Below are positions 23,958 through 34,455 of a DNA stretch of 64,000 nt, in pieces. A program made the translations under genes and the position numbers. A model generated the notes under the pieces. That model searched no databases. It saw only the letters and a program-made list of their open reading frames with translations, and was not told the origin of the DNA. The DNA lies in NCBI GenBank assembly GCA_026225945.1, contig JAMJFZ010001258.1, forward strand, positions 13,003,001 to 13,067,000, in the 5' to 3' direction. This DNA comes from Cricetomys ansorgei (Eukaryota; Chordata; Mammalia; Rodentia; Nesomyidae). The stretch's first letter is position 1; each line of letters starts with the position of its first letter.

Positions 23958-25022
23958 CTGGTAGCCAGCCACCTCGGCGCTGTGCCGCTCCTCCAGTTCC
24001 AGGATCTGCCTCTCCAGGGACTCATTGGCGCCGCGCAGGCCCTCGATCTCAATGGTACGCGCCTGGAGCTGGCGCCGGTACTCGTGGATCTCCTCTCGGC
24101 TGGCCCGGATGGCTTCGGTGCTGCGCGCCGCCTGCTCGTTGAGGTTGGCGAACTTGGACTTGTACCACTCCTCGGCTGACTGCAGGTTCTTGGCGGCCAG
24201 AGACTCGTACTGAGCGCGGATCTCCCTGAGCGCCGAACTCAGGTCTGGTTTAGCCACAGCCACGTCCACCTCGGCGGCGGCCTGCGAAGACGCCTGCAGC
24301 GTGGCCAGGAGCTCGGCCACCTCTTCGTCGTGCACCTGGCGCACGAAGGCCAGCTCGTCCAGCAGCGACTCCACCTTCTTCTCCAGGTCCAGGCGGGCCA
24401 GGGTGGCGCCGTCCACGTCGCGCTGCTGCGCCTTCAGGGCGCGCTCAGCGCCCTCGCGCCCGCGGCTCTCCTCCTCGCAGCGCGCCCGCAGCCGCTGCAC
24501 CTCCTCGGCCAGCCCGTCGCGCTCCAGCAGGGCCTGCGCGCGCGCCGAGCTCGCCTCCTCCAGCTGCGCGCGCAGCTCGCGCAGCTCGCGCTGGAAGAGC
24601 TCGCCGACGCGCGACGGCTCGGCGTGGCGCTGGCGCAGCGCGGCCAGCTCGGCCTCGAGCGCGCGGTTCTGCGTCTCCAGCTGGTGCACCTTCTCGATGA
24701 ACACGGCGAAGCGGTCGTTGAGGCCCTGCAGCTGCTCCTTCTCGTTGGTGCGGATGATCTTGTACTCGTTGGTGCGCGCCGCCGCTTGGCTCAGGTCCAG
24801 CCCGTCGGACGCGGGCAGCCGGCGGTAGGCCAGGCCCAGGCCGAGCGACGAGGCCGGGGAGCAGGCGGCCGTGGACGCCACATTGCTGCGGGACAGCGAC
24901 TGCGAGCGGAAGCTGCCCGAGCCTCCCGGCCCGGACAGGCGAGCGGACAGGCGCGTGCCGTCCCCGAACACCTTGCGGTAGGAGGAGGCGGAGCACAAGT
25001 AGTGCTCCGATCCGAAGCTCAT
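23958..25022 (-). CDS. Ina: Ina exon 1: alpha-internexin head, coil 1 and most of the rod
   Basis: The 1065-bp exon encodes residues 1-355 of alpha-internexin, a type IV intermediate filament protein of neurons that co-assembles with the neurofilament triplet in axons. The start is the ATG at 25022, followed by [11 protein letters not shown]. The head (about 1-90) contains the SLSRSNV stretch. The coil 1A initiation motif ([12 protein letters not shown]) falls near residues 101-112. Heptad-rich coil 1B follows ([16 protein letters not shown], then [20 protein letters not shown]). The coil 2 region includes [18 protein letters not shown] and [15 protein letters not shown]. The exon ends at GYQ, then a GTAAGG donor, in phase 0. 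It is very GC-rich and lies in a CpG island, which creates long antisense open frames that are not genes. The sequence is near-identical in memory to rodent and human INA; a single large first exon is normal for the family. Confidence 0.97.
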
Positions 25023-25135
25023 GGTGCCGGGGTCGGGGCCGGGCGCGCGGCTGCGGCGGGACCTGGCGAGGACGCGAAGGTGCGGCGAGGCTGGGCGCGG
25101 CGGGGCGGCGTGCGGGGCTTTTAAGACGCGGGGTT
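25023..25135 (-). promoter_or_regulatory. Ina: Ina 5' UTR and core promoter
   Basis: Reading the minus strand, a TATA-like CTTAAAAG (25118-25125) is followed by GC boxes and, 96 bases further on, by the ATG at 25022. A start site near 25090-25095 would give a short 5' UTR of about 70 nt. The neighbourhood is a CpG island. Position and composition support this; the exact start is inferred. Confidence 0.75.
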
Positions 25136-25239
25136 GGGGCGACGCGCTAGGGGCGGAGCTCCGCCGCCCGATCTAGCGGGGACAGGAAGGGGGGCCGCGG
25201 GGGCGGAGGAGCGCGGTGCCACCGCAGCTGCGCGCCGCC

Positions 25240-25620
25240 AACCGGGGCTTCCTGCGTGGAGCCCCTCCCAGCCCGCAGCGCCTGTGCCCCCGGAATCTGC
25301 TTGGGGTGACGTGGGGGGGGGCAAACAACCGGGGCTTCCTGCGTGGAGCCCCTCCCAGCTCGCATCGCCTGTGCACCGAGAGCCTGCTTTGGGGTGACAT
25401 TGGGGGGTGCCCAAACAACCTGGGCTTCCTGCATAGGGCCCCTCCCAGCCCGCAGCGCCTGTGCCCCCGGAATCTGCTTTGGGATGACGTGTGGGGGGGC
25501 GCGCAAACAATCGGGGCTTCCTACATAGAGCCCTTCCCAGCCCGCATCGCCTGTGCCCCGAGAGTCTGCTTTGGGGTGACGTACGGTGTGGGTTGCCCAA
25601 ACTACCTGGGTTCCTAGCTG
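25240..25620. repeat. ~90-bp minisatellite (about 4.2 units) upstream of Ina promoter
   Basis: Units begin near 25240, 25327, 25417 and 25509 (periods 87, 90, 92), with a partial fifth from about 25600. Each unit reads GGGCTTCCT, then CCTCCCAGC, then CGCCTGTG, then CTGCTTTGGGGTGAC. The units carry TGACGT at 25307-25312, TGACAT (degraded) at 25395-25400, TGACGT at 25487-25492 and TGACGT at 25577-25582. TGACGT is the CRE core bound by CREB/ATF factors. The array lies about 150-530 bp upstream of the expected Ina start site. Confidence 0.92.
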
Positions 25621-25624
25621 GAGA

Positions 25625-26510
25625 GCACTCGGCTCTGATGGCTTCAGAGCCTTTATCCACCAAGGAGAGGTTGTCCTTTCCTCCGCACCCCAGAGTTCTC
25701 AAGGATGAGGCCCTGTCTCCCCCTTACCTCCCCCCCCCGCAGGAAGCGTGGGCACCCCTCCCCCCTTTTATCTCCTGCCTTAGGCGTCTCCCGGTTCTCA
25801 GAAGGGGAAGTGGGTTCGCTTCAGGGAGCATCCCTCAGCTTCGGGAGATGGGACATCAGCGAAGAACACCGAGTTTCTTAGGGTGCCAAGCGCTGCAAAG
25901 AGAGAAAGGGGTCAGGCTGGGAAAGGACAAAGCGCTGAGAGTTAGCAGGGTTCATCTCTAGGCCTCTAAAGATGGCGCATACCAGGACCGCTGGCTGGTA
26001 GAAAGGCTACAGGCTTCGGTTTAAACAAAGAACCACGTTAGATTTTAAAACGTTTCAAAAATGGGTTTTTAGCAAGGAGTTTCCATCTAAAAAGAAACTG
26101 GGTTGTTTTGACTTTTTAATGCCCTCTACCCTGCTACCCTCCCTCCTCCGCCACTTTTGAAAATAGGAGTTAGGACAACTGTAGGGGGTGGAAGTGAGGT
26201 GCCCTTTGTTTAGGGGAGTTGTTCCCCACAGCCCCCATCACTTTCCAGAGTCACACTTCTTAATTCCGCATTTGAGACTGCATTCTGAATTAGTCAGAAG
26301 AGCAGTTTTCTGTGGAGATTCATCTTTGGACCAAAGATTCACTTCCAGGGTGTGAGGCAGGCTGACAGAACTGGCTTCCCTCACCACACACCAAGGGCAG
26401 AGAGTGCGAGGCAGAAAGGTGCGGGCCGGTTGTCTGAGTCTGCCTTCCAGCTGATGGCACCACTTAGGGAAGTGAGAAGCCCTTTTGCTTTTCAGTTCAG
26501 AATTCCAAAC
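25625..26510. other. Unique sequence upstream of the Ina minisatellite
   Basis: No SINE or coding exon was recognised. An AAGATGGCGC word (25969-25978) resembles a YY1 site. An antisense B1 follows at 26515-26660. Confidence 0.45.
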
Positions 26511-26514
26511 TTAA

Positions 26515-26660
26515 ATTTATTTGTTTTGAGACAGGTTTCTCATTCTGCCCCCTCAGTAGCTCAAATTGGCCTGATACTCACTCTACAGTGGCCTTGAACT
26601 CCTGACAATCCTCCTGCCTCTACCTCCCAGGTGGGGCATTTGTCCGCGTGCCTCACCACA
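26515..26660 (-). repeat. B1 SINE, antisense, diverged
   Basis: TTTGAGACAGGTTTCTC and CTTGAACTCCTGACAATCC mark an inverted B1. Confidence 0.75.
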
Positions 26661-27211
26661 CTGGCTCTTACTGCCTTTATTGATCTTGGAATTTCTAGAA
26701 CAAGTTTTGCTTCACTTCATGGGAGGGATGTGTTACTTGGACAGGACTCTAAAAGTAAGAGAAAAGGAATTTTACGGGACTTTGGCGCGTATCCCCTGGC
26801 TTGTGCCACAGCTGTCCTGTTTCCTTATCTTTTGCTCACCAAAGACCTGAGCTAAAAACAGTTCTGGGTCTCTGGAGCTCAGAAAGACTCGGGGAAGTGG
26901 ATGCTGGGAGAGTGTTAACCCTGCTGAAGAACTACTGCTGGCCAATCACTGTGTCGGCCCTTGTGTGTAGCTTTTCTTCCTCTGGCCATTTTTCAAGATG
27001 GCTGCCCTTCCTGTCTTATGGATGAGACTCTGAAACTCAGGGACAGCCCTTTGCCCGCCACCAATAAGCAAAGACATACATTCTTTCCTCAGTATGTAAT
27101 TCCTCTTAGCACAATGAAACTCCTGTCGCCGTCTTACAGCCAGAATGGGGCTAAATGGGCTTCAGGGAATTTGGGCCAATAACAAATTATCAGGTTTATA
27201 AAATTTGAAAT

Positions 27212-27340
27212 ACACTGGACTCGGAGCCAGAGATGGTGGATTTAAATTGTGAGCCTCTTTTACTTCTGTGTAAGATATCAGCACCTACCTCTCCTGGTTG
27301 GTGCAAGGTTGACTTGATGCATGTGGTTGTGCTTTGTAAT
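27212..27340 (+). repeat. MIR SINE remnant
   Basis: ACTGGACTCGGAGCCAGAGA and later CAGCACCTACCTCTCC follow the order of MIR. Confidence 0.65.
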
Positions 27341-27357
27341 CTGCTTCTGGATAAGGA

Positions 27358-27575
27358 GTTCCTTATTGTCAGCATTTAAAAAAAATGTGTGTTTCCTTGT
27401 TGTCAGCATTTAAAAAAATGTGTGTGGATATGCATGTGCACCACTTCTGTTCCTGGTACTCCTGGATCTCCTGGAACTGGTGTTACAGACAATTGAGAGC
27501 AACCAGGTGGGAACCTGGGTCCTCTGGAAGAGCGGCCAGTGTACTTAACCACCGAGCCATCTCTCCAGCCCCCTC
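27358..27575 (-). repeat. 36-bp duplication and antisense B3
   Basis: CAGCATTTAAAAAAA is repeated about 36 bp apart (27371 and 27406) at the start of an antisense B3 that ends CTTAACCACCGAGCCATCTC. Confidence 0.8.
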
Positions 27576-27579
27576 ATTA

Positions 27580-28320
27580 CCACTTTTTTTCCAGTGGGAT
27601 AATGCTTCGCATTCACAACAAAGGGCATGAGTAGGGTTTGCAGATCGCAGTGCTCCTTGGGAGAGAACCCTGACTGCGGTCCCAGCCCGACTCCGTGGCT
27701 GCAGCAAGTGGGAACACAGCCTCCTTTGCACTCTAGCTCCAGGCTGGCCTCAGTCGTGCTTCTCGAGACTGCTAGATCATCCAGTGTTCTGGTTGGAATT
27801 CTACTCTTTTCCTTTCCATTCTTCAACAAAAGCGGTCCTCCCAAAGACACAGACATACACAGAGCAGAAGGAGAGAGAAGCAGAAGCCTTCAGATCAGCC
27901 AGCAGGCAGTGCTCTGGAGACATGCGGGGTGGGCTCCATCTTGCACTTTATTAACAGCTTACCTAAGCATTCCCCCTGGATCTCCTGCCTCCCCTTGCTG
28001 GACGTCCCACTCTAGCCCAGGGGTTTGGCTTTAATGATTTCAACACAGGACTATCCTACATCCATAGCTCCTTCCAGCTGGCCAGATTTCCTGAGGGAGC
28101 ACCCTGACCGTGCCAGGACTGTGCCCTCCTCTTGTCAGCACCCAGGTCTTCGGAGTCCTGGGTCCAACGTCCCCACTCTCTCTCTCACGCCACATCCTGC
28201 AGTCTCTGTGGCATTTGGCAGGCTGACTACTCTCCTTGGCTCCCCTCACTGAAGCAGGGTCGTTCTCTCTTATTTCTGCTACAGTGCTGCTTTCATCAGG
28301 CTAGTCCACAAGCTTCCCAA
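27580..28320. other. Unique intergenic sequence
   Basis: No recognised repeat or exon was found here. Open frames on both strands overlap without support from known proteins. Confidence 0.45.
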
Positions 28321-28329
28321 CAACTCTCC

Positions 28330-28600
28330 ACTTCCCATCTCCCTGTAAGAGAGCTGGGATTACAGGTGTGTGCTGTCACACTGAAGTGTGTGTGTGTCTT
28401 TCTGAGATAGACTCTCACCATGTTGTTATGGCTAAACTGGAACTCACTATGTAGACCATGTTGGCCTCAGACTCAGAGAGGTCTTCTTTCTGAGTGCTGG
28501 GATTAGAGATGTGTGCATTTTAGCATGGGTCTCAGGAGTTGAAGCTGGGTTTCCAGACTTGAGAGGCTGGCCACTCTACCCACTAAGCCATCTCCCTGGC
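28330..28600 (-). repeat. Antisense B1 fragments and B3 remnant
   Basis: A B1 3' fragment lies at 28330-28390, an antisense B1 at 28395-28515, and a B3 end (CCACTAAGCCATCTCCCTGG) at about 28520-28605. Confidence 0.7.
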
Positions 28601-28604
28601 TGTT

Positions 28605-28905
28605 CATCATGGCCTTTCAATACATATATGTCATCATACTTGGTTCTTACTCATCCAACTATTGGCATTCTTAAGACTCAAGTGTTACTTCCTCATTGAA
28701 GCCTTTCTTGGTTCCTCCTCTGTAAATGCTCCATCCCACCTAGAACTCTCCTCCTCTTCCCCGTCCTCCTCCGTCCATACAGACTTTGCAGCACTCACAT
28801 GATTCGTGATGACATATCCGCTTCGGCTGTCAGTGTTCTAGTATGAACCCAGGGCTCCTCACCCCCTTCTACACTCCTCTCAGCATCCGCTGTACTCTTA
28901 ATACA
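28605..28905. other. Unique sequence
   Basis: Nothing recognisable was seen here. Confidence 0.4.
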
Positions 28906-30400
28906 CTATTACCTTGTGTAATGAAAAAAAGTACAACTGCTTGTGAAAGTCTTTGGCCTGACACCAAGAATGAGATCCAGAAAGGAAAAAAAAATCAATA
29001 AATTTGATTTCATCAAAATTAAACGCCTTTTGCTCTCTATAAAAGGCTCTGTTAGAAAAATGAAAAGACAAGCCATAGATTTGGAGAAAATGCTTACAAA
29101 TCACAGGAAGAGATTTGTATCTAGGAAATATAAAGAACTCTCTAAACACAGCATTAAGAAAACAGATGTTCCAAATACTAAGTAGGAAAAGTCCTGTTAC
29201 CAAAGGTAATAGTCAAGTGGCAAACGGAAGTAGGCTCACCCTCACCACCTCTTAGGGAAATGCAAAGTAAAAAAGAGCAGTGTGACATTCCGCACCTACC
29301 TCGGAGGCTCAGGTGCAGAACATTCAGAGCAGGTGGATATTGTGGTTCTACTCCAGAGAGGCGCCTTGTTGGTTAGCCTAGAAAAAATGAACCTATGTTC
29401 ACATAAAAAATATGCCCGTAAGTGTTCACAATAGCTTTATTTATAATAGACTAACACAGAAAGCAGCCTGTGATACAAGGTTTTTACAGATGATTGGATG
29501 AACGTGTTCAGTACTGCCACACAGTAGAATATTACTCAGAATTGAAGAGAATGAAGTACTGCTACACACAGCAAACAACCTGGGTGAGCCAGGCACATGC
29601 CTGTGATCCTGTCACTCAGGAGACTGAGGAAGATCTTGAGTTCAAGGAGAGTCTTGGCTACCAGGCAAGTGACAGGTTTGTGTAGGATGCATATTGAGAC
29701 CCTATTTCAGAAACAATCAAACAAAAACTTGAATGAACTACAAGGGCATTTTGCTGAGTGAACAAACCTTCATATATTATTATATATTAAAATATTTATA
29801 TATTCCCATTACAGTCTGGATGTGTTGATGATGATTGACAGGGGTTAAGGCTCAGACGTATTATTGTATATGTATAAAGGATGTATGTGTGTAAAGGCTG
29901 TATGTGTATAGAGTATGTATGCCTGTAAAGGCTGTGTGCGTGTGAAGGCTGTATGTATATACAGTATGTATGCCTGTAAAGGCTGTGTGCGTGTGAAGGC
30001 TGTATGTGTATAGAGTATGTATGCCTGTAAAGGCTGTATTGTGTATAAAGGATATACTATTAGGTAATGTGAGAGAGTATTTTCACGTATGATAGGGTAG
30101 TCTGTTACTGAATGAACACACATGATAAGAATGAGAGATAAAAAGAGAGAGCAAGATGAACAAACATGGTTAGAATGAGAGAGAGAGAGCTGGTGGTGGT
30201 GGGGGAGACAGGGAGAGAGAACACTCTCCAGATAAGGTCTATAGCTGAATTAGTATACTGTCGTTTTCCTGCTCTTGATGGTGTACTGTGGTTATGTAAG
30301 TTCTTGTGGGAAGCCTGGTAAGCAGTACATGGGAACTTCCTGTGCTGTTTTTGTAACTTCTTGTGAGCCTTAAACTATTTCCAAGTAAGACATACATAAA
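28905..30400 (+). mobile_element. Old L1M-type LINE: end of ORF2 and 3' UTR
   Basis: The start (TTGATTTCATCAAAATTAAA) and the 29090-29170 part match the C-terminal end of L1 ORF2. 'AGGGCATTTTGCTGAGTGAA' (29740) and the final 30225-30400 part (GTGTACTGTGGTTATGTAAG, AACTTCTTGTGAGCC) match ancient mammalian L1M 3' sequence. The reading frame is broken. A B1-like SINE (29585-29735) and a 51-bp minisatellite (29868-30055) lie inside. Confidence 0.8.
29868..30055. repeat. 51-bp minisatellite within the L1M
   Basis: GCCTGTAAAGGCTGTGTG recurs with starts at 29921, 29972 and 30023, giving a 51-bp period with internal shorter TGTATG/AAGGCTG sub-repeats. Confidence 0.9.
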
Positions 30401-30509
30401 AATAGGAAAATGTTCTTATAAGGTACATGTTGGAGAATTTAGGGTTTCAGTCATGAAGTTTGTTACTTTTGAATGTTTGGCAAAATAGTACACAGACCAA
30501 ATGCTTGTG

Positions 30510-30538
30510 CATGAGCATGCACACACACACACACACAC
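30510..30538. repeat. (CA)n microsatellite
   Basis: A short ACACAC run lies just beyond the L1M 3' end. Confidence 0.9.
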
Positions 30539-30544
30539 CCATCC

Positions 30545-31145
30545 CAGACTGTGTTAAGGTGACAGAAGCTAGCCAGCACAGGCAGTTTCTTGGTGCTTAA
30601 ACCTATCTGTATCCACACATTTGCTTTCTCCTCTCACCTCCCTCTCTCCCTCTTTCCTCTTTTGAGAAACTTCTTTTCATTTATCTGCTTCTCAGCCCTA
30701 GGCTAGGCTGCACCTGAACTTCTGAGCCCAGGATCAAGGGGACAGAGGACTCAGGCACCGTTCAGTTTCTCTTCAGTACCCAGGACAGCTCCAGACCGCC
30801 AGCTGTGATTGTCTGCTTCCTCTCTCCTCTCTCCTGTCTCCCAGAACAGCTAAGAAGCCCTATAAAAGAGGCAGTGGCAGTTGGCAGTGACAGTTAGTGG
30901 CAAGGAACAGTGGATGGGAAGGCAGCCACCAGGCTGAGACAGAGGAGGGGAGGCAGAAAGGGGACTTTCTCCCATGTAAAGGCCCATACAGGGCTGTATA
31001 CCACATGACTGGATCCTTTGTGAGTTATTTTCTCAGTCTACTAGCCCACTTATATTCATGAGAATGATTTTATTTTCTTAATATGCTGTCTGTCCCTATT
31101 TCTATTTCTAATCATGGGGAAAAGACAGAGGAAAAGCAAGATTAC
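30545..31145. other. Unique sequence with a TATA-like word
   Basis: CCCTATAAAAGAGG near 30860 follows a TCTC-rich tract and precedes GGCAGTGGCAGTTGGCAGTG. It could be a chance TATA-like site; no exon is evident. Confidence 0.3.
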
Positions 31146-31149
31146 ATAA

Positions 31150-32530
31150 AGTAAAAGGGTCTGCAAGATGGCTCAGAGGGTAAAAGCAATTGCTTTACAA
31201 CCACAACAGCCTGATTTTAAGCCTAGGAATTCACAGTAGATGGGAACCAGCCCCAGAAAGTTGTCCTCTGACCTGCGTGTGTACACAGGGATGCGCATGT
31301 ACATGCGTTCAAACACACACATACACACACTAATAATAAATAAGTTTTTAAAAGATTTGGTTTTATTTATGTGTTTATGTTTGTGTACTCGTATGATGTG
31401 TGTATTTGGGTGGCTTCAGAGTCCAGAAGAGGGCATTGGATCCCCTGAACTGGAGTTGTAGGTGGTTTTAAGCCACTTAACATGGGTACTGGGAACCAAA
31501 CTCTGGTCCTCTGGACACCAGCAAGTGCTTTTAGCTGCTGAGCCATCTCTCCAGATCCATATTTTTTTTTAAGAAAGGGGGAAAAAAATAGGGTTGAAGA
31601 ATGTTATAAAGGGGAAGAGAAAGAACAGGAGATTAGAAAAATAAGAAGAACAAAAGCTAAAGGCATCAATAATGGAAAAAGTTCAAAACTAAAATTAGAT
31701 AAATGTAAGAGCAAAGCATGAAGAACATACAGACATGAAAACATTTTAAAATGCAAACAGGCCAGGTGTGCTGGTGCACAGCTTTAATCCCAGCACTTGA
31801 AAGGCAGAGGCAGATGGATCTCTATGAGTTCCAGCCAGCCTGGTCTACATAGTGAGTTCCAGGCCAGCCAAGGCTACACAGTGAGACTCTGTCTCAGACA
31901 AAATGAAACAGAACAGCTAGGTAGTAGTGCCTATCTGTAATCCTCACCCTTGGAAAATAGAGGCAGGTGGGTCAGAGGTAAAATGTCATCTTTAACTACT
32001 TTGTAGGTTCAAAGCCAGTCTGAGCTGTAAGAGAGCCTGCTTCAGGAAGAAAAATGAAAGGCTGTTGAGATAGCTTGGTAGGTAAGGGCGCTCGCTGCCA
32101 GGACCGACAACCTGAGTTCAGTTTCTCATAGGGCAGAAGGAGAATCTACCGCAGCAAGTCGTCCTCTGACCTCCACACACATTGTAGCACACATACATTA
32201 ACATGTATGTTAGTACATGTAAATGTATTTACATTTACAGTAAATAAATATAACACATAATTGTTTAACCCTCTCTTTAAAAAGAAGGAAAAGTTGTTTT
32301 TTTTTTTTAAACCAACAAAACTTGAGTGTCTATAAAAAACAATGATAATCACATAGCGATTGGACTGGCAAGATGGCTCGGTGGGAAATGGGTCTGCTGC
32401 ACAAGCCTTAGTACCCAGGTTTGACCCCTGGAACCCTGTGAAGGTAGAAGGAGGGCACCGACTTCATAAGGTTGTCCTCAGCCTCCACATGGTACTCAGG
32501 TGCCCTGCTAATAACTGTTTTTAAACCAGA
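31150..32530. repeat. SINE cluster: B3 (+), B3 (-), B1 (+), B1-like (+), B3 (+), B3 (+)
   Basis: The approximate components are 31153-31345 (+), 31345-31560 (-), 31760-31915 (+), 31915-32050 (+), 32055-32260 (+) and 32358-32530 (+). The sense B3 copies share GTTGTCCTCTGACCTCC-type words, best seen at 31260-31275. Confidence 0.8.
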
Positions 32531-32639
32531 AAAATTTAAAGTAAAAAATACTAACATATTAAAAAAAAAAGGGAGGGGGTGGTAAACACCAGATTTAAAA
32601 AAATGCAGGAAGTGTTGGAGCAGATGTTTGTTTGTTTGT

Positions 32640-33040
32640 TTCCCCCTGAAAGCTGATAGTTCTGAGGCTGAGACTGGCAGCGCTGGGCTCGGGTTGGGAG
32701 AGTCGGCTGTACCTCGTCTTTGCAGTCATCCCTGGCGTTGCCGAGTCTGTATTGCACAGGTGTTTGGGGTCCATTAGAGCCGCTCTGCTCTGGTGGTTTC
32801 TCTCTTTGCGTACCAGAGGCCTTTTCTGGTCTTACCTAATTCCGCAGTCTGCGAAATAAGCAAATTACCTCACCGTCCTGAGTCTCCTGAGATTGGACCT
32901 CCTGGAGTAGCTAATGTTTCGCTGTGGGGGCGGGGTCCCCCAAGTGCACTGGGAGTGTGGGATCCGACCACGGCATGGAGATCTCGCGGGTTCCCGAGTG
33001 TCAGCCACCCTGCTGGGAGATGTAGCTGTGAGTATTAAGT
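32640..33040 (+). promoter_or_regulatory. Candidate promoter / noncoding first exon (possibly Nt5c2)
   Basis: This repeat-free, GC-richer segment contains GGGGGCGGGG (32926-32935, Sp1-like), TCTCGCGGG (about 32981) and CTGGGAGATGTAGC (33013-33026). The last is a good inverse match to the ZNF143/SBS element. GTGAGT at 33028-33033 would be a good splice donor. Human gene order places NT5C2 beyond INA with its 5' end facing INA, on this strand. No initiator codon exon of Nt5c2 was recognised, so assignment is inference. Confidence 0.4.
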
Positions 33041-33950
33041 ACGTTCTTAGGGTGACAGACAGGTGGTTCCAGAGAATTGTGTATCTGATGACCTCAAACC
33101 GAGAATGGTCAAACTCCAGGCCTGTTCTCAGGTGGTAAGACTACTCCCAGCTGCTGAGGCTGGGGTATTTCTCCATGCCAGCCAGTCAAGCCTCCTGCCT
33201 GCTGTACCCTTCAGCTTGTCAGTGTCTGGTCCTCTTGTTCTGGGGCACTGCCTCCCAGGGTCTTCCTGTGTCCAGGAGCTGTGGCAGGTCACATTGACAT
33301 TCCTGACTTTCCCCTGTGCTGAGTCTCCAGAGCAGCTCAGATTTAAGAATAAGTTCTATTCCAAGATGGTGCCTGGGCCACTAAGCCACAAAGTGTGACA
33401 CGGTGGGGTTCTTTCCAACTTCTGACCTGCCTGCCACAGTAAGTCCTGCTCCACCAAGTCTGCAACTGGGTTCGAGGCCCAGGACGGCAGTGTGCTTTCC
33501 CTGAGGTCAGGCTGTCTCTCCTTTCATTGGCTTGCACTGAGAGTCACCATCTTACTCAGAAGCCAGGAAACATGCTTTCAAGAGATAATTGTGTGATGTT
33601 TTGTGGTTTGTTTTTTTTTATCACAACAAATGAAGAGTTTTATTGTCCTTGGTTTCCCTGTTAATAAACAGTGAGGTTTGTGCCTAGTGTGACACAGCTG
33701 GAAAACTGTGGGTCTGGGTCTTAAATTATATCTAACCCCAAGCAGGGTTTCTTTCAAAGCACTGTGTCCCTAGTCGGGACTTATTTTCGTGTGTGGTAAA
33801 TTTTATAAATTATTTAAGTTTGCCAAGCAATGGCAATGTCGCGCAGTGTTGCATGGCATCACCACTGTTTCTAAATCTTCCCGTCATCCCGGACAGAGAC
33901 ACTTCCCTCTCGCAGGGCACCTCTTCCTTCTCTATGTTCCCGCCCACGGG
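33041..33950. other. Unique intergenic or intronic sequence
   Basis: No recognised repeat was found apart from short T runs. There is no recognised coding exon. Confidence 0.4.
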
Positions 33951-34065
33951 AAACCTCCACGAGTTGCACTGTTCTGAGTACCTCTTCTACAGTCATGCAC
34001 AGAGCCGTACAACGTTTGTCTTTCAGTGTTTGGCTCTTTTCACTCACAGTGTCTTCCAGGTCTGT
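33950..34065 (-). mobile_element. L1 fragment, antisense
   Basis: GTGTTTGGCTCTTTTCACTC and GTCTTCCAGGTCTGTC resemble the inverted 3' part of old L1 ORF2. It is truncated by the next repeat. Confidence 0.5.
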
Positions 34066-34455
34066 CTTAGTTTCCTTCCTGTTGCTGTGACAAAACACGT
34101 GGCCCAGGGAACTTAGAGAAGAAAGCACTTAATTGGGCTTACAGTTTCAGAGTTTAGAGAACAGGCATGTGACAGGAACAACTGAGAGCTCACATCCTGC
34201 TCCACAAAGCAGGAGGCAGAGAGAGAACGGGGTAGAGAGAGGCGGGAGCAAGAGAGAGAGAGAGGGAGGGAAAGAGAGAGAGAGAGAGAGCGCACATATT
34301 GAGACTGGTGCAAGTCTTGTGAAACCTCAAAGCCTACCCCAGTGACACACCTCCTCCATCAAGGCCACACCTCCTAATCCTTCCCAACAGTCCCACCAAT
34401 TGGAGAACAGGTATTCAAAGACTATGAGCCTATCGGGGGCCATTCTGAGTTAAAC
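34066..34455 (+). repeat. URR1-like rodent dispersed repeat with GA tract
   Basis: TTAGTTTCCTTCCTGTTGCT, AAGCACTTAATTGGGCTTAC and GACACACCTCCTCCATCAAGG identify the same family as 11340-11635. A GA-rich expansion occupies 34240-34295. Confidence 0.75.

Larger units (their letters stand above)
23880..25600. other. CpG island over Ina promoter and exon 1
   Basis: CpG dinucleotides are dense across exon 1, the promoter and the first part of the upstream minisatellite, unlike the CpG-poor rest of the window. Spurious open frames of 100-260 codons on both strands here are composition artefacts. Confidence 0.85.

Noticed and set aside
24445..24996. 183-codon minus-strand frame inside Ina exon 1
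   Set aside because: It is the +1 frame of the Ina coding exon, Ala/Arg/Gly-rich by composition.
24301..25124. Long plus-strand open frames (175 and 264 codons) over Ina exon 1
   Set aside because: They are antisense shadows of a GC-rich, repetitive coiled-coil exon; the leucine/glutamine/arginine-rich translations have no domain logic.
25240..25620. CRISPR-like regular repeat array
   Set aside because: Units are contiguous ~90-bp tandems in a mammalian CpG island, with no short repeat/unique spacer structure.
25121..25961. Open frames of 60-190 codons over the 90-bp minisatellite
   Set aside because: The repeated peptide motif only reflects the DNA tandem repeat; frames exist on both strands and are not conserved between units.
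26994..27005. YY1-like word CAAGATGGCTGC
   Set aside because: AAGATGG words occur several times in the window (25969, 33363, 58806), so a single short match is not informative.
28943..29185. 80-codon frame with Lys-rich protein
   Set aside because: It is the decayed C-terminal part of an L1 ORF2, not a host gene.
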